From an uncultured Chthonomonas sp. (lineage in GTDB: Bacteria; Armatimonadota; Chthonomonadetes; Chthonomonadales; Chthonomonadaceae), in the NCBI GenBank assembly GCA_903859705.1, contig CAIONQ010000103.1, positions 1 to 64,000 on the forward strand: 64,000 nt of DNA, read 5' to 3'. Both the position numbers and the translations under genes were made by a program. Each line of letters opens with the position of its first letter. The first letter of the stretch is position 1. Below, in pieces: positions 8,674 to 17,358 of the stretch. A model generated the notes under the pieces. It did not search any database. It had not been told where the DNA came from and was given only the letters and a program-made list of their open reading frames with translations.

Positions 8674-9899
8674 TATCGGGTTCCTCCTGCAGTAACCGGC
8701 TTGCCAGTTGCCAGGGGCTTTGTTGCGGCTGTTTGTACAGGCTTAACCGACTTCTTAACGGGTACCGGTGCAGGTTCCGGGGCACGCTCAGGAATAATCG
8801 TGGTTACGGGCTTTCCTGTGGTGACATCCCAGACATAGATAACTCCCTGCCTGCCGGCTGCGGCGGCAAGTTTGCCATCTGGAGAGATTGCTGTGCAGTA
8901 CACAGGGCCGGTAAGATCTTTGAATTCTTTAACGAGAGACCCATTATCGATATCCCAAACACATACTCTGTGGTCACCACCGCCAGTAATGGCGCGATTT
9001 AGACCGGCAGAAACAGAGAATGCGGTAACACCATCTTCATGGGCTCTTACCGTTCTAAACGGATAACCGCCAAATATCTTCTTGCGTTCGTTGTAGGTTA
9101 CCGCCCACCAGTACAGGTTGCCATCCAGGCTCGAACCCACAATTTGATCGCCATTTGCAAGAAACGAGAGGCCGGTAACACCCGCAGTTGCCTGATCGAA
9201 GTTAACAACAACCTTGTTGGTTTTGCAATCCCAGACCTTAACGAACTTATCCATGGCACCGGTTACGTAAACGTAATCCTGCTTTGGAGAGAACGCAACA
9301 GCCGTTACGCGCCCGTTGTGCTCTTCGAGTTTAATTTCGCCGTACGGGTAGGGGGTCCATGGAAAAAGGTGAGCCTTGCTATCGAAAGAAGCGGTAAGCA
9401 TTTGCTTCGCATTTTTCGAAAAGGCGATGGTTTCTATGGTGTCTTTTGCCTGCAGGTAGTTCATGTTGTGTGTAGGATCGGTTGTATCCCACACAACTAC
9501 GTTTCCACAGGAGCCTGCAATGCCGCTGCCCACTGCAATGTGCGTGTTATCTGGCAGGAAAGTTACTGCCCTTACCGCGTTTTGGATTGCAGAACCACGC
9601 AGGGTGGATTGAACCGCCCAGGCGGTGGTATCGAATACAAGCGCCTGCCGATGCGAGCCCACAGCCAACTTCTTACCATCCGGGCTAAACGCCAGGGCAT
9701 AGATGGGAGCTGGCATTTCAGTATGCTGGGCAGCTACAGGGGCTGGAAGATTAGGAGCAGGGGACGGAGTGGAAACGGGATTGCCAGCCGGGGGCACTCC
9801 GGCAATTGCAGGAGATGCGGCGATCAGCACGCTGCCAAGCAGCGCTGCGGCACCAAGGAGAAAAGAAAACCGTGATTCGACCACGAACGGAGCCCTCAT
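8673..9899 (-). CDS. Exported WD40-repeat protein
   Basis: About 408 residues from the ATG at 9899; an in-frame GTG at 9938 would start inside a hairpin and is disfavoured. A signal peptide (FLLGAAALLGSVLIAASPAIAG) is followed by roughly seven WD40 repeats, seen as FSPDGKKLAVGS, VVVWD, VAFSPKQDYVYVTGAMD, VKVWD, VCVWD, ISPDGKLAAAAG and IYVWD, forming a predicted beta-propeller. A Pro/Lys/Thr-rich low-complexity tail covers about the last 45 residues. WD40 propellers act as protein-interaction scaffolds, so this may bridge the other exported products of its operon. It lies between the DUF1501 gene (79 bp upstream, with a hairpin in the gap) and the TIG/PPC gene (1-base overlap). Exported WD40 proteins in such clusters are known in planctomycetes; the ligand is unknown. 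Confidence 0.85.
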   Translation of the reverse strand: MRAPFVVESRFSFLLGAAALLGSVLIAASPAIAGVPPAGNPVSTPSPAPNLPAPVAAQHTEMPAPIYALAFSPDGKKLAVGSHRQALVFDTTAWAVQSTLRGSAIQNAVRAVTFLPDNTHIAVGSGIAGSCGNVVVWDTTDPTHNMNYLQAKDTIETIAFSKNAKQMLTASFDSKAHLFPWTPYPYGEIKLEEHNGRVTAVAFSPKQDYVYVTGAMDKFVKVWDCKTNKVVVNFDQATAGVTGLSFLANGDQIVGSSLDGNLYWWAVTYNERKKIFGGYPFRTVRAHEDGVTAFSVSAGLNRAITGGGDHRVCVWDIDNGSLVKEFKDLTGPVYCTAISPDGKLAAAAGRQGVIYVWDVTTGKPVTTIIPERAPEPAPVPVKKSVKPVQTAATKPLATGKPVTAGGTR

Positions 9900-9911
9900 A
9901 AAACGCAATGC

Positions 9912-9940
9912 TGGTGCGGCTCCGGTTTGAAGCCGCACCA
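9912..9940 (-). terminator. Intercistronic hairpin between DUF1501 and WD40 genes
   Basis: A perfect 10-bp stem, TGGTGCGGCT with AGCCGCACCA, encloses a 9-nt loop in the 79-bp gap before the WD40 ATG. On minus it is followed 8 nt later by TTTT. It may be an attenuator, a partial terminator or an RNA-stability element that sets the expression ratio within the operon. Confidence 0.5.
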
Positions 9941-9978
9941 GACGCGATACTCAGTTTGCCTGGTTTCAGGCAGGATTA

Positions 9979-11304
9979 TCAGGCCAGAGCCTGCCGGATA
10001 TGCGTGCCGCCACGTGCTAGCGTGATGCGGACGCCATCTGGAGAGGAGATAGACTGTGAGTAGTCCAGACCAAGGCAATGGTAGATGGTTGCGGCCAGAT
10101 CCTCGGGTTTAACCGGGTCTGAAGCTGGCTCGATGCCACGGGCATCAGAGCTACCAACAACGTTGCCACCACGCACTCCACCGCCTGCGAGCAGGGTGGA
10201 GAATACGCGTGGGTGGTGATCTCGGCCGCCATCCTTGTTGATGATGGGAGTTCGCCCAAATTCGCCCATAACAACCACCAGGGTGCGCTCCAGCATACCG
10301 CGCTGCGCAAGATCAGCGATCAGTGCTGCAAAGGACTGATCAAAAACACCGCCGGTGCCGGCCATAGAGTTGTGCACGTTGCTGTGCATATCCCAGCCGC
10401 CGATGGTACATGTTACGAAGCGAACGCCGGTTTCGACCAATCGGCGTGAGAGCAGGAGGCTCTGGCCAAAGGTATGCCGACCGTATGCGTTTCGAGTTTC
10501 CTCTTTCTCTTTGCGAAGATCGAACGCTGCGCGTGCTTCCTGTGAAGAGAGAAGGGTGTAGGCACGATTGTAAAAAGAATCTACTGCCTTGGGAGTATCG
10601 TTGCCAGCCTCGTATTGCTTAAAAGTGTTGTCGATGGTTTCGCGGAGAGACTTGCGGCGATCAAACTTCTGCGGCGTCATACCGCCAGGCTGCTCGAGAT
10701 CACGCACCTGGAAGTCTCCCGATGCTGGATCGCCACCCGGGCAGAATGGGTTGAGTGCTGCACCCAAGAAGCCTGCACCCATTTCGGCGCCTGGCTGCTG
10801 TACTGAGATGTACGGGGGCAGGGCAGATCGTGGGCCAAGCAGTTTGCTGGCAACCGCACCATAGGAGGGCACAGCAAAACCCGGCAGGGGCAAGAAGCCA
10901 GTTAGCAGGTAGTGGGTACCAATTTCGTGGGCGGCGGCCGGGCTTGTCATGCTGCGGACGATGGTGATTTTGTCCATCTGTTGCGCAGTTTTAGGGAAGT
11001 AGCTCGCGATCTGAATTCCCTTGGCCTTCGTTTCGATCGGCGTTGCATTACCGCGGATTTCCAGCGGCGCGTTAGGCTTGATATCCCACGTATCCAGGTG
11101 GCTTGGGCCACCTGCAAGCCATACAAGAATTACCGAATCTGCAGTACCAGTCGTTTTGCCTGCTGGCTCTTTCGCCTTCTGTGGTGCCTGATCGGCCAGT
11201 GAGTAGTACTGGCTGAGCGAAAGGCCCAGAAAGCTAAGCATACCAACCCGCAGGAAATCGCGGCGGTGAAAGTTCTCGCAGTCATTCAGAACGTTAAAAT
11301 CCAT
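9979..11304 (-). CDS. DUF1501 family Tat-exported protein
   Basis: A 441-residue protein beginning with a Tat-like signal (HRRDFLRVGMLSFLGLSL at 13-30). It carries the DUF1501 signatures: LAGGPSHLDTWD, IVRSMTS, GWDMHSNVH, MGEFGRTPIINKDGGRDHHP, and GVRGGNVVGSSD. The family belongs to the alkaline-phosphatase/sulfatase fold group, and the Asp, His and Glu/Arg residues in these motifs look like a metal site, though its substrate is not established. A strong ribosome-binding site (GAGGAGCATC before ATG) defines the start. It follows the DUF1549/DUF1553 gene by 51 bp, a pairing widely seen in Planctomycetota and Verrucomicrobiota, and is followed by the WD40 gene. A second copy of the pair lies at 24.1-28.7 kb. 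Confidence 0.9.
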   Translation of the reverse strand: MDFNVLNDCENFHRRDFLRVGMLSFLGLSLSQYYSLADQAPQKAKEPAGKTTGTADSVILVWLAGGPSHLDTWDIKPNAPLEIRGNATPIETKAKGIQIASYFPKTAQQMDKITIVRSMTSPAAAHEIGTHYLLTGFLPLPGFAVPSYGAVASKLLGPRSALPPYISVQQPGAEMGAGFLGAALNPFCPGGDPASGDFQVRDLEQPGGMTPQKFDRRKSLRETIDNTFKQYEAGNDTPKAVDSFYNRAYTLLSSQEARAAFDLRKEKEETRNAYGRHTFGQSLLLSRRLVETGVRFVTCTIGGWDMHSNVHNSMAGTGGVFDQSFAALIADLAQRGMLERTLVVVMGEFGRTPIINKDGGRDHHPRVFSTLLAGGGVRGGNVVGSSDARGIEPASDPVKPEDLAATIYHCLGLDYSQSISSPDGVRITLARGGTHIRQALA

Positions 11305-11355
11305 GATGCTCCTCTAAACGATCGGTGCTACTCCGAGCGCCGGGTGGTATGCATA

Positions 11356-13644
11356 TCAGTGATTGAAATAGAACTCGCGGGAGGTAAGCAAGGCCCAGAG
11401 CACATCCTGTGCAGCTTCCTTCTTATCCTTAACTTCCGCAAAGGTTGCGGCCGCCTTTGCCTTTTCTGTTGCATTGGGCTGTCGGCCAACCGCCTTCATA
11501 AACAGGCGGTTAAGAGTTTCATCGTTGTCTTTAGCACCGGTTATAGATTCGGATACTGTAACGCCGTTGTTTACCTTGTCATTGATGTAGGGTGAATTGA
11601 TCATATGTAAGGCTTGAACCAGGTTGGGTTCCAACTTCGGATCGATATCTGCCAGGAACTCACGGTGAGACTGACCGAACGCATCCAGGAAGTAGTTGCC
11701 AACTGGGAACGAAGCTTGAATGGCTCGTGAGCGCTCTGGCCAGGATGTGAACTGTTCTCGGGCACCAGACGCCTCATTGATCATATCCAGCAGCACCTGC
11801 GCCGGCATTGGGCGTGGCAGGAAGCGCGAGAAGTACCGATCATCCGCAACATTTGTTTCATTGGCCTGAGCAGAGAGCTGGTAGGTTCTGGAGTTGAGAA
11901 TAAGGCTGATCATGTGTTTCATATCGTACTTATTATCAACCAGCTCTTTTGCAAGGGCATCCAAAAGTCCGGGTACGTTCTCGGGGGTGGTTGCCCGCAT
12001 ATCATCAACAGGATGGATAATGCCCTTGCCGAAATAGTAGGACCATAACCTGTTAACAGCCGCCCTGGCAAAGAACGGGTTGGTTGGGGCTGTCATCCAG
12101 TCTGCGAGTGCATTGGACATGTCTGGCTGAACCTTAGCAGGGGCTTTATCGCCAAGGAAGGTAGCCGGAGCAATTTTTCCCTTGTTTCTGCCGTTAACAG
12201 ACTGGTTGGTGATCTCTGCTCCACCATTGTACGTTACGACATTTTCATCATAAAGGCGGCCACCAGCGATACCGATTTTGCCGCAGAAGGATGCAAAGTT
12301 CCAGTAATCGTCGGTAGACCAGCGATCGAAAGGATGCTTGTGGCAGCGTGCGCAGGTCATACGTACACCAAGGAAAGCCTGACCAAGGTTCTCCATGCGG
12401 TCGTTAGGTTCCCGCTCAATTCGGAAGAAGTTTGCCGGACCATTTTGATATGTACTGCCACGCGCGGTTACAATTTCGCGTGCGAATTGATCAAACGGTT
12501 TGTTTGAGGCAACGCTGTTCCAGATCCACTCATAGTACAGTTGGCCGGCTCTATCGCCGAGTCCAGTGCCCAGCCGCTGTGGATTAACACGCAACAGATC
12601 AGAGAGGCGTAGTGCACGCAGGTCTGCGAACTCAGGCTTATCCAGGAGAGTTTTAATTAGCTTTGTGCGCTTCTGGGGATCCTTATCGGCCGTGAAGGCT
12701 GCTACTTCTGACTCTATTGGAAGGCGGCCGATTGTATCCAGCGATACACGGCGTAAGAATTCGTTATCCGTGCTAATCGCAGACTGAACAATGTTCAGGC
12801 GTTTAAGGTTATCCAACACCAGCTTATCGATAACATTGTTGGTAGGAGTTTCCGGATATGCCCCTTTGCGCACCTGCGGTAATGTGTAGAAGGAAGGCGT
12901 GATTGTTCCCAGATAGCGTGCCATTACAGCGCCGCCGCCCCAGCGTTGAACCGATACCAGCCCCTTGCCATCTACGCCAAGTACAGCACTGTTGGATGAC
13001 ATAAATACTGATTGGCTTGTAACGTCTCGAGTGCTTCCATCGGTGTAAGCTGCCAGCACCTTGATCTGTTGCTTATCGCCGACCTTTTTAAACAGGGTTT
13101 TATCCGGGGAAATCTTAAGGGCAACAAGGCGCGGATCTTTCACATCGAACGGTGCGCCCTGCTTAATCCAGGTAAGAATGGTGTTGTAGTAGGGAGAGCC
13201 CACCTCAAAGCGAGGGCCTCCGGCATGATCCAGACCACCGGTTGCTTTCACGAGCAACATGCTATTTTCCGGGTGATCAAAGTCTATTCGTCTACCCCGG
13301 CTGCCAGTAACGATAGGATCGTAATCATCCTCCGGGCTCAGAGTCATAAGTGAAAGCTGGAATCCGCCTCTGCCACCAAACTTACCGTGGCACCCAGCCC
13401 CAGAGCATCCACCGCGATCCAGAATAGGTGCGATATCCCGGAGGAACTCCACCTTTTGAGGTGCAGGTTGCGCCTTAGCTGCTACTACGGGCTTTACTAA
13501 TACCAGCTTTGTGGCTGGCTTTACGCCCGGAACAGCTGCCGGCTTTGCCACCTGTGCAGAACAAAGCGCGCTGGATAAGGCGAACAACGCTGCAAAAGCG
13601 GGTGCGTACAGGTTACTCATAGGGGAAAGTTTGTAGGTGGGCAT
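11356..13644 (-). CDS. DUF1549/DUF1553 exported protein with heme-type motifs
   Basis: A 762-residue protein with a signal peptide (about 10-31). It has an N-terminal Cys80-x4-Cys85-His86 motif (RGGCSGAGCHGKFGG), the C-x4-CH variant typical of this family's planctomycete cytochrome domain. An Ig-like domain follows at about 185-260 (TDGSTRDVTSQ), then DUF1549 (DNEFLRRVSLDTIGRLP) and a classical C-x-x-C-H (CARCHKHPFDRW). DUF1553 runs through AVNRLWSYYFGKGI, ILNSRTYQLS and the C-terminal ALLTSREFYFNH. The paired DUF1501 gene follows at once. The family is thought to act outside the cytoplasm, perhaps in polysaccharide breakdown, but no biochemical activity is established to my knowledge. It is the first gene of the four-gene operon ending at 6520. 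Confidence 0.92.
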   Translation of the reverse strand: MPTYKLSPMSNLYAPAFAALFALSSALCSAQVAKPAAVPGVKPATKLVLVKPVVAAKAQPAPQKVEFLRDIAPILDRGGCSGAGCHGKFGGRGGFQLSLMTLSPEDDYDPIVTGSRGRRIDFDHPENSMLLVKATGGLDHAGGPRFEVGSPYYNTILTWIKQGAPFDVKDPRLVALKISPDKTLFKKVGDKQQIKVLAAYTDGSTRDVTSQSVFMSSNSAVLGVDGKGLVSVQRWGGGAVMARYLGTITPSFYTLPQVRKGAYPETPTNNVIDKLVLDNLKRLNIVQSAISTDNEFLRRVSLDTIGRLPIESEVAAFTADKDPQKRTKLIKTLLDKPEFADLRALRLSDLLRVNPQRLGTGLGDRAGQLYYEWIWNSVASNKPFDQFAREIVTARGSTYQNGPANFFRIEREPNDRMENLGQAFLGVRMTCARCHKHPFDRWSTDDYWNFASFCGKIGIAGGRLYDENVVTYNGGAEITNQSVNGRNKGKIAPATFLGDKAPAKVQPDMSNALADWMTAPTNPFFARAAVNRLWSYYFGKGIIHPVDDMRATTPENVPGLLDALAKELVDNKYDMKHMISLILNSRTYQLSAQANETNVADDRYFSRFLPRPMPAQVLLDMINEASGAREQFTSWPERSRAIQASFPVGNYFLDAFGQSHREFLADIDPKLEPNLVQALHMINSPYINDKVNNGVTVSESITGAKDNDETLNRLFMKAVGRQPNATEKAKAAATFAEVKDKKEAAQDVLWALLTSREFYFNH

Positions 13645-13818
13645 ACCGGATCCTGATTGTTCTGATGCTGACAGATAGTTGCACGCGCGCGTGTGACTTA
13701 TGTGATTATGACAGACAGAGTCTGTGTCCGTTACAGGTTATTGCAATCAGAACCAAAATGTTAGCGTATGCTCGCAGCCGAGCGCCCAAAATGATGCACA
13801 TACAGATAATCAGACGTA

Positions 13819-13853
13819 ATAAAGGGCCGCATGGCGCAATCGCCAGCGGCCCT
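13819..13853 (-). terminator. Terminator of the TPR/CRTAC1 operon
   Basis: On minus, AGGGCCGC-TGGCG pairs with CGCCA-(T)-GCGGCCCT around a four-base loop and is followed by TTTATTA. It lies 20 bp beyond the stop of the 81-residue membrane protein gene. Confidence 0.75.
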
Positions 13854-13873
13854 AAGTCACAGATAGAATCGCG

Positions 13874-14119
13874 TCACTTTCCGCCAGGAGCGGTCATGCC
13901 TCCGCTACCGCCCGGAGCTGTAGGGTTAACATCGTTACCCGACTTGCCGGGCAGCTGCATCTGTTGGGGGCCAGCTTTTAGATCGACCTTCATGGGAATG
14001 GGGGGTGCATCACCGCCGGCATACGGATGGTTGGCCTTGTTCCACATAAAATATCCGGCAACTCCTACTACGAGTGCGACAACCACGACCACAACTGGTG
14101 TGCTTACCTGTTGTTTCAT
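13874..14119 (-). CDS. Small single-pass membrane protein
   Basis: An 81-residue protein: a short polar head, one transmembrane helix at about 8-25 (TPVVVVVVALVVGVAGYFMW), then a Pro/Gly/Lys-rich tail (APPIPMKVDLKAG, then repeated GGSGG and APGG units) with no predicted fold. The membrane span plus extended Gly/Pro tail suggests an inner-membrane anchor with an unstructured periplasmic tail. Its ATG overlaps the stop of the CRTAC1-like gene by 4 bases (ATGA), the classic sign of translational coupling, so it is very likely real and functionally tied to the CRTAC1-like and TPR proteins. I do not recognise the family. Confidence 0.75.
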   Translation of the reverse strand: MKQQVSTPVVVVVVALVVGVAGYFMWNKANHPYAGGDAPPIPMKVDLKAGPQQMQLPGKSGNDVNPTAPGGSGGMTAPGGK

Positions 14120-15864
14120 TTAGCGATGCCTCCTTTGTTACTGGTTGATCCTTCAACCAGCCGATGAATTCGATTTGTTTCCAGACGTTTCCAAACTTCT
14201 TCGGCTCCTGGTATTCCACCGGAGCCCGGCCAACGAACTCTCACTTCCAGGATTGTGGTATCGGTACCAAGTCCAAAGTGGACACGTAGATCGGATTGCG
14301 ACAAGTAAGAGCTGCCGCTATAGACCTCCTGCGTTTGCATCCCTGACCGTGTCTTAACCTGAACCCTTGCTCCAATGGCACTCCTATTGGCTTTCACACC
14401 CTGTAACTGAAGCTTGATCCAATTGTGCTGAAAGCTCGATTCGTTATGAATAAGTCTCACCGGACCTTTGTTATTGCTTACGAGGATATCCAGGCGGCCA
14501 TCATTATCGTAATCTCCAACCGCAAGCCCTCGCCCAACATATTTCTGCTGGAACGCAGGACCAGCGGTTGTAGAGACATCTTCAAACGATTTGCCACCAT
14601 GGTTATGGTAAAGCTGAAGTGGCTGGGCGTATTCCAGAGCCTGATTGTTTTCGTGGCAATCATCCAGAACGTGCCCGTTGGCAACCACAATGTCTTGCCA
14701 GCCATCGTTATCAAAATCGGCAAAGTGAGCTCCGAAGCCAAGGGGTACAAGGCTGGGAGGGCCAATACCTGTTCTGAGCGATTCGTAGGTAAAGTTCGCC
14801 TGGCCGGTGTTGCGATACAGTGAGTTCATTTCAAAGGAGTAGTTGGTAACGAATAGGTCGATGTTGCCATCGTTATCATAATCGCCTGCGCTAACCCCCA
14901 TGCCTGCATGGGCTGCACCATCCATGCCGTAGGCAACCCCGTATTCCACCCCACGCTCTGCAAAGGTGCCATCCCGATTGTTAATCAGTAAAAGGTTAGG
15001 CTCCAGATCGCAGGTGACGTAGAGATCCATCCATCCATCGTTATCCACATCTGTTGCGACAACTCCAAGCGACTTGCTCCGCGTTTGGATGATTCGGCTC
15101 GGGCGGGATACCTCCGTGAAGGTTCCATCCCGGTTGTTGTGGTAGAGCGTGTCTGCATGTGAGTGGTAGACCTCTGGTCCACAGTAGCTCTTATGATCTT
15201 TGCCTTTGCCGCAAAACCTGTCCTCAGAGAGTTTGTAATCCACGTAGTTGCAAACATAGAGATCGAGCCATCCATCATTATCATAATCGAAGAAGCATGC
15301 GCTTGTACTGATGCATTCGAGCCCAGCAACCCCGGCATGGATTGCGATGTCTTCAAAAACGCCATTGCCTTTATTCTTATACAGGTGATTCTTGCCAAAA
15401 CAGGTTACATATATTTCAAGGTAACCATCGTTATCGTAATCCGCTGCGCAAACGCCTCCACCGAAGCGAGTACTGCCCAGTCCGCACTTGTCTGTGACAT
15501 TTTCAAACGTACCATCTCCACGGTTCCGAAACATTTCGTGCCGAGGATGCCCCTTAACCTGGGAGCCGGGCAATAGGGCGCCGTTAACAGCGTATATGTC
15601 CAGAAATCCATCGTTATCGAAATCTATAAAGCCGCAGCCAGAGCAAAATTGCTCTACGAAGTATTTTCGGCCACTTTCCCCATCGGTATGTTTAAAGTGG
15701 ACCCCCGCTGTATCCTGAACATCTCGAAACAGAAACCCAGATGATTGTGCGACTACAGGTGCGTTGCCATGCGCAGGGCTTTTCGATCCGCATGCAGAAA
15801 GCAGGGAGCCTGCTGCAGTGACAGATGCCGACTTTATGAGCTGCCTGCGTGTGAGTGAGCTCAC
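14116..15864 (-). CDS. CRTAC1-like FG-GAP/ASPIC-UnbV Tat lipoprotein
   Basis: A 582-residue protein. The N-terminus has a twin-arginine motif (TRRQLIK at 5-11) and a lipobox-like LLSAC with Cys25, so it is a candidate Tat-exported lipoprotein. The mature part has about seven FG-GAP loops (FDNDGFLDIY, YDNDGYLEIY, YDNDGWLDLY, VDNDGWMDLY, YDNDGNIDLF, FDNDGWQDIV, YDNDGRLDIL), predicted to form a Ca2+-binding propeller. It ends in an ASPIC/UnbV domain (GARVQVKTRSGMQTQEVYSG ... VRVRWPGSG). This is the architecture of CRTAC1, known in bacteria as a surface protein of unclear ligand. It lies 3 bp after the TPR gene and overlaps the small membrane protein gene by 4 bases. Confidence 0.92.
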   Translation of the reverse strand: MSSLTRRQLIKSASVTAAGSLLSACGSKSPAHGNAPVVAQSSGFLFRDVQDTAGVHFKHTDGESGRKYFVEQFCSGCGFIDFDNDGFLDIYAVNGALLPGSQVKGHPRHEMFRNRGDGTFENVTDKCGLGSTRFGGGVCAADYDNDGYLEIYVTCFGKNHLYKNKGNGVFEDIAIHAGVAGLECISTSACFFDYDNDGWLDLYVCNYVDYKLSEDRFCGKGKDHKSYCGPEVYHSHADTLYHNNRDGTFTEVSRPSRIIQTRSKSLGVVATDVDNDGWMDLYVTCDLEPNLLLINNRDGTFAERGVEYGVAYGMDGAAHAGMGVSAGDYDNDGNIDLFVTNYSFEMNSLYRNTGQANFTYESLRTGIGPPSLVPLGFGAHFADFDNDGWQDIVVANGHVLDDCHENNQALEYAQPLQLYHNHGGKSFEDVSTTAGPAFQQKYVGRGLAVGDYDNDGRLDILVSNNKGPVRLIHNESSFQHNWIKLQLQGVKANRSAIGARVQVKTRSGMQTQEVYSGSSYLSQSDLRVHFGLGTDTTILEVRVRWPGSGGIPGAEEVWKRLETNRIHRLVEGSTSNKGGIAK

Positions 15865-15867
15865 GAG

Positions 15868-17235
15868 TTAGAGCCCTCCCACGCCCTGAAGGGCTCTGCG
15901 GGCTGCTGCATTGCCGGGTTCTCGCTGTAGGGCAATTTTGAAATCATCACGTGCGGCATCTCTGTCGCCTTTTTGCATGAGTGCCATCCCTCGCCGATAG
16001 TGCTCTTCAGCCGTATCTACGATTGAATTGTTGCGGCGCTTATCATGAACGCTGGTGATTTCATGTTTGCTTCGTTTATCAAACAACGCATAACAGGCCT
16101 TTGCTTCATCTCGTTTGCCCAGTTGAGTAAGCACTGCCGCTTTGCGGTAGAGGGCGCTATCGAAATCTGGGTTGATCTCAAGCGTTCTTTCGTATTCCCG
16201 AATTGCTGCTGCAAAATTGGACTGCTGTTCGAGGGTTAGGCCGTAATAATAATGTGCCCACTCGTTTTGTGGATCGCGATCCAGCGTTGCTTCAAAGGTA
16301 GTACGCGCGAGGGAGAGATGGTCCTGGCGAGTAACATCATTGAAATAGGCACTTGCGAGCGAATACATGATCGCGCCACTGTTCGGGTTAAGCTTAACCG
16401 CATTCTCCAAGAGCGGAATGCCTTCTTGTTGTCGAGCCTGGTTGCACAGGATGGAGCCAAGAGTGTGGTATGCATCGGAGAAATCAGATTGCCGGCTAAT
16501 AGCAGCTCGTAGCAACTCTGCCGCCCTGGTGGTTTTGCCTAGAGACTGGCATGCCTTACCATTTAGATAGAGTGCGCCTACAGCCGCAGTTTTGGGGTCG
16601 GTGCAGATCGGATCGAGCAGTGCAAGTGCGTCTGATGCCTTGCCACTATCGAGGTAAATACTGGCGAGGCTCATTATGGGACCAGGACTGCCAGGATACG
16701 CATTACGCGCCGCCATAAATATTGTTTGGGCCCCTGAAGTGTCTCCAGTTGACTGCAAGTATTCGCCCAGCTTCTGCATTACCATTAGTCGCGATTCAGG
16801 CATTGCGTTTTTAAGGGCTTCTCGATATGCGCTTATGGCCCGTTCGCGGTAGCCAACTGTGCTATAGATGAGCGCCAACATTAGATGTGCATCTGAGGAA
16901 GAGGGAGCCACAGCCACTGCTCTCTCTGCGGGCAGCATTGCTGCAAAGAAATTGTTGCGTGAGATTAGTGCCTGAGCATATTCCGTTTGTGCATGTGCAT
17001 CATTTATGGAAGCAGTTGCAGCAATGCCAAGGTCTTTAAATGTCTGTTCTGAAACCTGTGAAGCCGCTGCCTTTACTTTCTTATCGGCATCTGGCACCCA
17101 ATTTCTGCTGACGCGTTCCGCATACAGGGAAATTATGATGAGAAGGGCAGCAACAATAAGCAAGCCCAGAGGAAGTCTCTGGGGAGGACGCGGTGAGCGG
17201 TGTTCTTCGGTGTACTTTTCTGATGTGGGTTTCAT
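15868..17235 (-). CDS. Membrane-anchored TPR protein
   Basis: A 455-residue protein with a basic/Pro-rich N-terminus, one transmembrane helix at about 22-40 (LPLGLLIVAALLIIISLYAE), and then tandem tetratricopeptide repeats to the C-terminus, for example AQALISRNNFFAAMLPAERA, LGSILCNQARQQEGIPLLEN, YGLTLEQQSNFAAAIREYER and RGMALMQKGDRDAARDDFKI. The repeats are predicted to face the periplasm and serve as a docking surface. It is the first gene of a three-gene unit with the CRTAC1-like lipoprotein (3-bp gap) and the 81-residue membrane protein. No clear Shine-Dalgarno site precedes the ATG at 17235. TPR plus CRTAC1 neighbours recur in Acidobacteriota and Planctomycetota, but their joint role is not established. 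Confidence 0.9.
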   Translation of the reverse strand: MKPTSEKYTEEHRSPRPPQRLPLGLLIVAALLIIISLYAERVSRNWVPDADKKVKAAASQVSEQTFKDLGIAATASINDAHAQTEYAQALISRNNFFAAMLPAERAVAVAPSSSDAHLMLALIYSTVGYRERAISAYREALKNAMPESRLMVMQKLGEYLQSTGDTSGAQTIFMAARNAYPGSPGPIMSLASIYLDSGKASDALALLDPICTDPKTAAVGALYLNGKACQSLGKTTRAAELLRAAISRQSDFSDAYHTLGSILCNQARQQEGIPLLENAVKLNPNSGAIMYSLASAYFNDVTRQDHLSLARTTFEATLDRDPQNEWAHYYYGLTLEQQSNFAAAIREYERTLEINPDFDSALYRKAAVLTQLGKRDEAKACYALFDKRSKHEITSVHDKRRNNSIVDTAEEHYRRGMALMQKGDRDAARDDFKIALQREPGNAAARRALQGVGGL

Positions 17236-17300
17236 TAATCGGGCAATGGTTCAAGAATGGGAATGGGTGCAAAAGACCAGATTGTTAGAATGGGTTGCAA

Positions 17301-17340
17301 AAGCAATTCCCTGTTCTGGATGTGCCGGAACAGGGAAATT
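17301..17340 (-). terminator. Terminator downstream of the prepilin gene
   Basis: On minus, AATTTCCCTGTTC pairs with GAACAGGGAATT around an 11-nt loop, then GCTTTT. It lies 19 bp past the prepilin stop and 66 bp before the TPR gene start, so the prepilin is probably monocistronic. Confidence 0.75.
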
Positions 17341-17358
17341 GAGATGAGCGTTAGGATA

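Noticed and set aside
6820-9875. Long plus-strand frames antisense to the WD40 and TIG/PPC genes (for example 8023-8838 and 9039-9875)
   Set aside because: They mirror real minus-strand genes with clear domains, are rich in Cys/Arg/His and lack ribosome-binding sites.
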